NCBI GenBank assembly: GCA_001464955.1
Contig: LNEM01000009.1
Coordinates: forward strand, 434,001 to 498,000
Source of the DNA: Rhizobiales bacterium Ga0077537
GTDB lineage: Bacteria > Pseudomonadota > Alphaproteobacteria > Rhizobiales > Hyphomicrobiaceae
Direction: 5' to 3'
Length of the DNA stretch: 64,000 nt
Each line of letters begins with the position of its first letter. Positions within the stretch are counted from its first letter, which is position 1. The notes beneath the pieces are model-generated. The model had not been told where the DNA came from and searched no databases. It saw only the letters and a list, made by a program, of their open reading frames with translations. A program made the translations under genes and the position numbers. Of the stretch, positions 59,322-64,000 are shown one piece after another.

Positions 59322-59968
59322 CGGCCGAAAGCGGCCCTGAGACGGGCGACGAGCGCCAGGGCCGCCGGCTTGAGCGGTGCAGCGATGCGGCGTCCCAGGT
59401 CCTTCGCGGCCAGTTTGAGGGCCACGGCGGCGCGCCAGACGGGCGTCGCCTTGGCGGCGGCGACGATCGCTTCCTTCCACGGCATGAACCAGTTGTAGAG
59501 CCGCGCGAACCACGCGAGCTGCATCAGGGCCGGCTGGGTGAGCTGGAAGATACGGGCGTAAAGCGCCGTGCCGGCGACCTTGGCGAAGGCGAAGACGAGG
59601 GCTGCGCTCACGGCATGGCCGCCCGCAATGAGCCAGAGGGCCACCAGCTTCAAGGGAAAGAACAGGACGCTCGGGACGAGGAAGACACCGAGTGCCGGCC
59701 ACGGCGGCAGTGCCGCGACGCCGCGCTCGAGACGCGCGATCAGCTCGAACCGTGCCAGTTGGGCGAGGAGGGCTGCTAGGGGACGCCAGCCCCACTCCTC
59801 GAACACGATGACGATGGCGACGAGGACTTCGGCCGTGAGCTTCAAGGTCCGCTGCGCGACCCGGATGGTGCGGATCGCCCAGCGCGTCGCCGTACCCCGC
59901 CGGATATGGCCGTTGCCGAGGCCTCGCCCCGGCTTCCTGCTCGCTTCAGGATCGGTGTCGTGTTGCAT
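59318..59968 (-). CDS. Hypothetical membrane protein
   Basis: The 216-residue protein has a basic N-terminal 45 residues, two or three hydrophobic segments (LTAEVLVAIVIVFEEWGW, ALGVFLVPSVLFFPLKLVALWLIAGG, AVSAALVFAFAKVAGTAL) and a basic, Ala-rich C-terminal helix. No family function is recognised, though similar proteins occur beside serB in related genomes. Start ATG 59968 has no strong Shine-Dalgarno. Shares its stop CTAG with serB. Confidence 0.75.
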   Translation of the reverse strand: MQHDTDPEASRKPGRGLGNGHIRRGTATRWAIRTIRVAQRTLKLTAEVLVAIVIVFEEWGWRPLAALLAQLARFELIARLERGVAALPPWPALGVFLVPSVLFFPLKLVALWLIAGGHAVSAALVFAFAKVAGTALYARIFQLTQPALMQLAWFARLYNWFMPWKEAIVAAAKATPVWRAAVALKLAAKDLGRRIAAPLKPAALALVARLRAAFGR

Positions 59969-60073
59969 CAGCGCGTTGGTCCGCTGGGGCGCGCCCGCAG
60001 GCCCCGGAAGTCGGACGCGGTGTCACCATAGCGGATCGACGTTACGGCGTCGTTCTTCTCTGATTGACCGTGA

Positions 60074-60460
60074 TCAGGGCTTCGTCGCGAGATCGGCGAG
60101 CCAGCCGCGCTGCAACGTGCGGCTGAGGAGCAGGACGAAAATCGTCTCGTAGATCGCGAGGGCGAGGGCCGCACGGCTCGGTACGGTGAGGCCGAGCCAG
60201 GCCAGCACGACGATCGGGACGATCGGGCCGAGTACGACGAACAGATTGCTCGACATGGCGATGCCGGGCGCTATCGCCGGGGCGATGTGGGCGAGTGCGG
60301 CGTAGATCAGCCAGACGCCGGCGAGACTGGCGATCCAGACCGGCTTCGGCGTCACTTCGGAGAGCCATTCGAAGGGGACCGCCGGCCAAGCCAGCAGAAG
60401 CGTGCCCAGCGCCAGATTGCACAGGATGCGAATTCTCGCCGTCCACTTGAACGATGTCAT
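60074..60460 (-). CDS. Small hypothetical membrane protein
   Basis: The 128-residue protein has four predicted transmembrane helices and almost no soluble part. ATG 60460 (MTSFKWTARIRIL) is preferred because GGAGG lies 9 nt upstream; the frame to 60598 is not. No family is recognised. It lies 59 nt after the secreted 140-residue gene on the same strand, so it may end the caspase-like gene's operon. Confidence 0.7.
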   Translation of the reverse strand: MTSFKWTARIRILCNLALGTLLLAWPAVPFEWLSEVTPKPVWIASLAGVWLIYAALAHIAPAIAPGIAMSSNLFVVLGPIVPIVVLAWLGLTVPSRAALALAIYETIFVLLLSRTLQRGWLADLATKP

Positions 60461-60519
60461 GGCCGATGCCTCCGGCTGTTGGCCGCATGTCGTTCCATAT
60501 CGGCGGAACGTGGCTCTTC

Positions 60520-60942
60520 CTAGATGCAATTGATCCTGAACGTCGCCGTCGCAGGTGCGCCGCGGGGGGCAACGAAGTCGACGATGTCGAGGTAACACTG
60601 GTCCTTCGATTTCAGATCACGTTCCAGGCGGCGAACGCGGCGGAGATCGACCCGGTCGCCCACCTTCACGCGCTTCGAATCGCCCGCAATCAGGATGTAG
60701 AACTGGCTCTTCTCGGTATCTCGCTCAGCCTGCTCGGCGCGGAGCGACAGCAGGATCGCGTGCTTGGTCAGGTCGACGGACTTGCCCTGACGGAGCTGGA
60801 ACACGCCCTCGTCGACGCGGTCGAGACCTTCGCCGGGTGGGGGACGGGTGGCCTGTGCCAGGGCCGCTACCGGTGTGCCGGCCAGCGTAAGCGCGGCCAT
60901 CAGGCTCAGCAGTGCGGCGCGGGGGATGGTGCGGCAGGGCAT
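60520..60942 (-). CDS. Small secreted protein next to the caspase-like gene
   Basis: The 140-residue protein has a clear signal peptide (MPCRTIPRAALLSLMAALTL...AALAQ). The mature part of about 110 residues has a possible OB-like core (FYILIAGDSKRVKVGDRVDL) and two cysteines (QCYLDIV, FRINCI) that could form a disulfide. No known family is recognised. It lies 21 nt downstream of the caspase-like gene, so the two are probably co-expressed and may act together in the periplasm. Confidence 0.8.
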   Translation of the reverse strand: MPCRTIPRAALLSLMAALTLAGTPVAALAQATRPPPGEGLDRVDEGVFQLRQGKSVDLTKHAILLSLRAEQAERDTEKSQFYILIAGDSKRVKVGDRVDLRRVRRLERDLKSKDQCYLDIVDFVAPRGAPATATFRINCI

Positions 60943-60963
60943 CGGGTGGGGTCCTCGGCGGGG

Positions 60964-62715
60964 TCAGCGGCGGGCGGGCGTCAGGGTTGCCTCGGTGGGC
61001 GATCCAGCGCCTCCCGAGATGCGGACGTTGAACAACGGCGCACCCGGCCACGAGAACTGGCAGAGGTCGCCGGGCCGGCAGGTGAAGTCGCCGTTCTCGG
61101 ACGTGAATGCGACCGCCGTCTCGGTGATGCGTTCGACGCGGACTTCGTGCTGGCCGATGCCATTGCAGAGCGAGAGGCCGGGGCTGAGGGTTATGGCCTC
61201 GGCGAACGAGATTCCGAGGGGCCTGCAGGGCGCCTGGCCGATATTGGCAGGCTTCACGAAGGCGGTGCCGCCCGAGGCGTCGCGGTTCAGCCGGACGACC
61301 TTGCGATAGACGCTGCACGACGAGCGGGGCGGCACCGACGGCTGATAAGCGCCGGCGACGCAGCCCGCGGTGTTGCGGCATGTATTGAGGCAGCCGTTGA
61401 GCGAATCGGCGCCCGAGACCTTGATCTCGTCGCCGGCGACGGCTGCCCACTCGTAGATATCGAAGCCGCGCTCCTTCCGGCTCGGTGCGAGATCGACGGC
61501 CAAGGGCGTCGGCGTCGCGGCGGTCGGCGGTACGGGGGGGGGTGGGGCCGTGAGTGCGGCGATCTCCTCGCGCAGGCGGCGGGCGCGCAAGCCTGCCTCG
61601 GTCATCTCGCGCTGGATGCGGATCGAGTCCTGCAGCCGGCTTTGGCGTTCTTCGGGCGTTCGCGCCTGACCTTCGATGCGCCGGGCTTCGAGGAGGCGGC
61701 GCTGGAGGTCCTTCGCCTTGTCCTCGGCGACGGCGAGGCGAGCACGTTGCTCGGCAATGCGGTTCAGGGTCTCGGGCGGCAGGAGCTTCACGCCGGCGCG
61801 GGTGGGGTCGGCACTGGCCTGTCGCTTCTTCTCGGCGTCCTCTAGGGCCTTGAGGCGTGCCTTCAGCGCGTTGACGTCCTCGGTGCCGCCGCGCGGGGCT
61901 GCCGTCTGCGAGCCGGTCGCCACCTCGCCGGGGACGAAATAGAAATCGCCCGTCAGTGCGCTGTGGTCCCACGGCACCTGCTTGCCGCCGGTCGCCGAGA
62001 GCACGGCCTTGCGGACCTCGATCATGGTCGCGTTGAGGTTGCGGCCGCGGCGTTCCATGTTGGCGAGGAGCGCCGACGTAAACGGCGAATTCCGGCCGTC
62101 GCCGTCGAGTGCGACATTGCCCGGCTGGGTGGCGTAGGCGATGAAGGTGCCGACGCCCGTCGAGGCCGGCGCGAGCCCCGAACCGACGGCCGTCGAGCGC
62201 GTGCCCATGGATCGGGCGAGGCTGCGGCTCAGCGGATTGTCGCGGCAGGCGTCCAGCATCACGATCGTCGTTTTGCCTTCGCGGTCGATTTCCATCTGGC
62301 GGAGGACGAAGTTGAGCTTCACCGCCTCGAATTCGAGATCGCGCTGCGAACCGAGACGGGCGTCGACGGGAACGAGGAAGTTCTCGTTGCCGACCTGGAG
62401 GCCGTGTCCGGCGTAGAAGAATAGCGCGACATCGGCTTCCGATAGCTTTTCGGCGAAGGCGCGGAGCGCGCCGTCCATGCGCCGCTTGTCGGCGTCCGTC
62501 GCGACAATGACCTCGAAGCCGGTGCGTTCGAGGGCGGCGGCGACATCCTTGGCGTCGTGGAGGGTGTTGGAGAGCACGGACGTGTGGGCGTAGGCGCTGT
62601 TGCCGATCACCAGCGCGAGGCGCTTCTCGGCCTGCGCTTCGAGCGCGCCGAAGCCCAGCAGGAGCAGCCCAAGCGCAACGATACGCGTCACAGAGACGAC
62701 CACCCCGCCCAACAT
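60964..62715 (-). CDS. Secreted caspase-like (peptidase C14) protein with coiled coil and PAN-like tail
   Basis: The 583-residue protein has a signal peptide (1-29, ends LEAQA), then a metacaspase/orthocaspase p20-like domain with the His-Cys dyad H104 (FFYAGHGLQ) and C157 (IVMLDACRDNPL). Such domains cleave after Arg/Lys or act as scaffolds. Residues 280-390 form a charged coiled coil. A Pro-rich linker follows, then a Cys-rich PAN/apple-like module (about 417-490; GCLNTCRNTAGCVAGAY) and a C-terminal domain with C546 and C552. ATG 62715 is chosen for the signal peptide; GTG 62724 is possible. The frame to 62871 runs into the palindromic repeats and is rejected. Both dyad residues are present, so activity is plausible. 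Confidence 0.85.
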   Translation of the reverse strand: MLGGVVVSVTRIVALGLLLLGFGALEAQAEKRLALVIGNSAYAHTSVLSNTLHDAKDVAAALERTGFEVIVATDADKRRMDGALRAFAEKLSEADVALFFYAGHGLQVGNENFLVPVDARLGSQRDLEFEAVKLNFVLRQMEIDREGKTTIVMLDACRDNPLSRSLARSMGTRSTAVGSGLAPASTGVGTFIAYATQPGNVALDGDGRNSPFTSALLANMERRGRNLNATMIEVRKAVLSATGGKQVPWDHSALTGDFYFVPGEVATGSQTAAPRGGTEDVNALKARLKALEDAEKKRQASADPTRAGVKLLPPETLNRIAEQRARLAVAEDKAKDLQRRLLEARRIEGQARTPEERQSRLQDSIRIQREMTEAGLRARRLREEIAALTAPPPPVPPTAATPTPLAVDLAPSRKERGFDIYEWAAVAGDEIKVSGADSLNGCLNTCRNTAGCVAGAYQPSVPPRSSCSVYRKVVRLNRDASGGTAFVKPANIGQAPCRPLGISFAEAITLSPGLSLCNGIGQHEVRVERITETAVAFTSENGDFTCRPGDLCQFSWPGAPLFNVRISGGAGSPTEATLTPARR

Positions 62716-62985
62716 CGTCGTCACGCCCCCGGCTCCCCTCGCCTGCCACCCCATCGGGCCATGCCGGCCCTTCGGTCGGTGATTATGGCAGATCCCGCAT
62801 GGCGCGAGAATGGCAGGCGTGCCTAGTGTGGCGGTTTCGAAGTCCGCTTCATTCGCTCGGTGAACTCTCAAAGCGGGCTTCGAAACATGACGCCAAACTA
62901 AGCCTATGACTTTGCTAGCGTCCTATCGACCGCGAAGTTCGTCGAGGGGTTGCCGCGAAATGAAACGAACTTCGCGGTCGGGACA
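62716..62985. other. Intergenic region filled by palindromic repeats
   Basis: A 270-bp gap between two minus-strand genes, the 3' end of the SLC13 transporter and the 5' end of the caspase-like gene. From 62820 it is almost wholly made of two related palindromic elements. About 100 bp next to the caspase start hold no recognised signal. Confidence 0.7.
62820..62906. repeat. Palindromic repeat, copy 1
   Basis: The central arms GTTTCGAAGTCCGCTT (62834-62849) and AAGCGGGCTTCGAAAC (62871-62886) pair over 16 positions with one G-U. The flanks TAGTGTGGCG and CGCCAAACTA pair further. Loop 21 nt. It begins with CTAGTGT. Confidence 0.88.
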
Positions 62986-62990
62986 CTAGC
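62914..62990. repeat. Palindromic repeat, copy 2 (inverted relative to copy 1)
   Basis: CGACCGCGAAGTTCGT (62927-62942) and ACGAACTTCGCGGTCG (62965-62980) are perfect 16-bp arms with a 22-nt loop. GTCC/GGAC and GCTAG/CTAGC extend the stem, broken only by a TAT bulge and one mismatch. The outer CTAG contains the stop codon of the SLC13 gene. Confidence 0.92.
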
Positions 62991-64000
62991 GCAGAACGAG
63001 CGGCCAGAAGAACAGGATTGCGGGAAGCCCCACGGCGATGACGATGACGGTCAGCGGCAGTCCGAGACGGGCGTAGTCGGAGAAGCGGTAGCCGCCGGGG
63101 CCGTAGACGAGGGTATTCGACTGATGGCCGAACGGGGTCAGGAAATCGCAGCTGGCGCCGATCGCGACCGCCATCAGGAACGGATCGACGTCGAGGCCGG
63201 TCGCCTTCGCATACTTCGCGGCGATGGGGCCCATCAGCAGGACGGTCGCGGCGTTGTTCAGAACCGGGGTCACGGCGAGCGTGGCGATCAGGAACAGCGC
63301 GAGGGCTGCGGCAGGTGGCCAGCCTTGCGCCTGCGCCGCGATGAATTGCGCGATGGCGTCGGTGCCGCCCGACGTCTCGAGCGCCGCCGTCACCGGAATG
63401 AGGGCTGCGAGCAGGACGATCACCGGCCAGTCGATGGCGGCGTACATGTCGTTGAGCGGCATCACGCGGAGGACCGCGATCACCATCACGGCGAGGAAGA
63501 AGGCCACGGTCACCGGCAGCACGCCGAAAGCCGTCAAGCAGACCGCACCGAGCATTGCCACCGCCGGCACATAGCGCTGGCTCGGGCGGCCGAGGGAGAT
63601 CTTTCGCTCGGCGAGCGGAAGGCAGCCGAGTTCGGCCTGGGTCGTCGGCATCTCGTCGAGCTTGCCCTGCAGCACGAGGACGTCGCCGGCGGCGAACCGG
63701 TAGTGCTTCAGGCGGTTCGTGGTCCGCACGCCGCGACGGCTGACGGCCAGCAGGTTGACGCCATAGCCGCGCAGGCCGAAGTCGAGCGGTGAGCGGCCGA
63801 TCAGGGGCGAGCTGTCCATCACGACGACTTCCGAGATGCCGAACCCTTCGGAGGTCAGCAGCTTGGGATCGGTTTCCTTGGCGCCGACCAGTTCGAGTTT
63901 CTGCTCGTCGACCGTGCGCTTGATCGCGGCTGTGCTCGCCTCGAGGACGAGAACGTCGCTCTTCTGCAGTTTCATCGTGGTCCATGGCACCAGCCGGCGC
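62986..64000 (-). CDS. SLC13-family transporter with RCK_C domain, 5' end outside window
   Basis: The frame is open to base 64000, so the start is missing; 338 codons are visible. It begins in an RCK_C/TrkA-C regulatory domain (SDVLVLEAST..., then GISEVVVMDSSPLIGRSPLDFGLRGYGVNLLAVSR). The C-terminal half of an ArsB/CitT-type transporter follows with about seven helices (VTVAFFLAVMVIAVLRVM, PVIVLLAALIPVTAAL, IATLAVTPVLNNAATVLLMGPIA, ASCDFLTPFGHQSNTLVYGPGG). Full-length relatives of about 590 residues carry transport half, two RCK_C domains, transport half. Likely substrates are dicarboxylates or sulfate; the sequence does not say which. Its TAG lies in the terminal CTAG of palindromic repeat copy 2. 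Confidence 0.9.
   Translation of the reverse strand, partial: RRLVPWTTMKLQKSDVLVLEASTAAIKRTVDEQKLELVGAKETDPKLLTSEGFGISEVVVMDSSPLIGRSPLDFGLRGYGVNLLAVSRRGVRTTNRLKHYRFAAGDVLVLQGKLDEMPTTQAELGCLPLAERKISLGRPSQRYVPAVAMLGAVCLTAFGVLPVTVAFFLAVMVIAVLRVMPLNDMYAAIDWPVIVLLAALIPVTAALETSGGTDAIAQFIAAQAQGWPPAAALALFLIATLAVTPVLNNAATVLLMGPIAAKYAKATGLDVDPFLMAVAIGASCDFLTPFGHQSNTLVYGPGGYRFSDYARLGLPLTVIVIAVGLPAILFFWPLVLR

Noticed and set aside
62716-62871. N-terminal extension of the caspase-like protein
   Set aside because: It would put the signal peptide 50 residues inside and translate part of the palindromic repeat.

Overview
The window is high-GC chromosomal DNA from an alphaproteobacterium, most likely of the order Hyphomicrobiales (Rhizobiales). 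The evidence is gene order: dusB-ntrB-ntrC-ntrY-ntrX-dat-hfq-hflX, recG/sdhE-mfd, rpsF-rpsR-DUF2232-rplI next to dnaB, a fused ispDF, an alphaproteobacterial ftsB beside eno, and one CtrA-type TTAA-N7-TTAA box. Genes are packed tightly, often with 1-4 nt start/stop overlaps. I found no tRNA, rRNA, CRISPR array, prophage or complete insertion sequence. Both ends cut genes: a secreted-type protein of unknown role at the left and an SLC13-type transporter at the right.

Layout. 1-8300: partial unknown gene; prs; a two-gene CoA operon (family III CoA-transferase plus ThDP-dependent acyl-CoA lyase or decarboxylase); an SDR; a CinA/PncC amidase; and a MarR regulator divergent from an enolase-superfamily enzyme. 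This is the most accessory-looking part. 8300-15200: purF-cvpA, radA-alr, a PilZ protein, dnaB. 15300-18000: rpsF-rpsR-DUF2232-rplI, closed by a strong terminator before dnaB. 18300-25250: fatty-acid genes fabD, fabG, acpP, fabF, then mltG, yicC, gmk. 25260-33600 (minus strand): envelope operon lptF-lptG-lptD-surA-pdxA-rsmA. 33970-37500: pepA, an AT-rich intergenic island, a membrane protein, mazG. 37496-48110 (minus): dusB, the two nitrogen two-component systems NtrBC and NtrYX, a D-amino-acid aminotransferase, hfq, hflX. 48249-59321: ispDF, proC, recG, sdhE, mfd, ftsB, eno, serB. 59318-64000: small membrane proteins, a secreted caspase-like protein, palindromic repeats and the SLC13 transporter.

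How the genes work together. Prs and PurF feed PRPP into purine synthesis. FabD/FabG/AcpP/FabF form the core fatty-acid elongation set. LptF/G (inner membrane) and LptD (outer membrane) carry lipopolysaccharide outward, with SurA as periplasmic chaperone. NtrBC and NtrYX set nitrogen and redox responses together with the RNA chaperone Hfq. RecG, Mfd and RadA serve repair. FtsB, MltG and Alr serve division and peptidoglycan.

The less ordinary items are: a family of CTAG-bounded palindromic intergenic repeats with compensatory stem changes (62820-62990, with a relative near 56788-56860); the HACL-like lyase/CoA-transferase pair; the secreted caspase-like protein with a PAN-like tail; a CtrA box ahead of ftsB; an NtrX lacking the GAFTGA loop; a promoter element shared by hfq and dusB-ntrBC; and an AT-rich palindrome in a gene-free gap.
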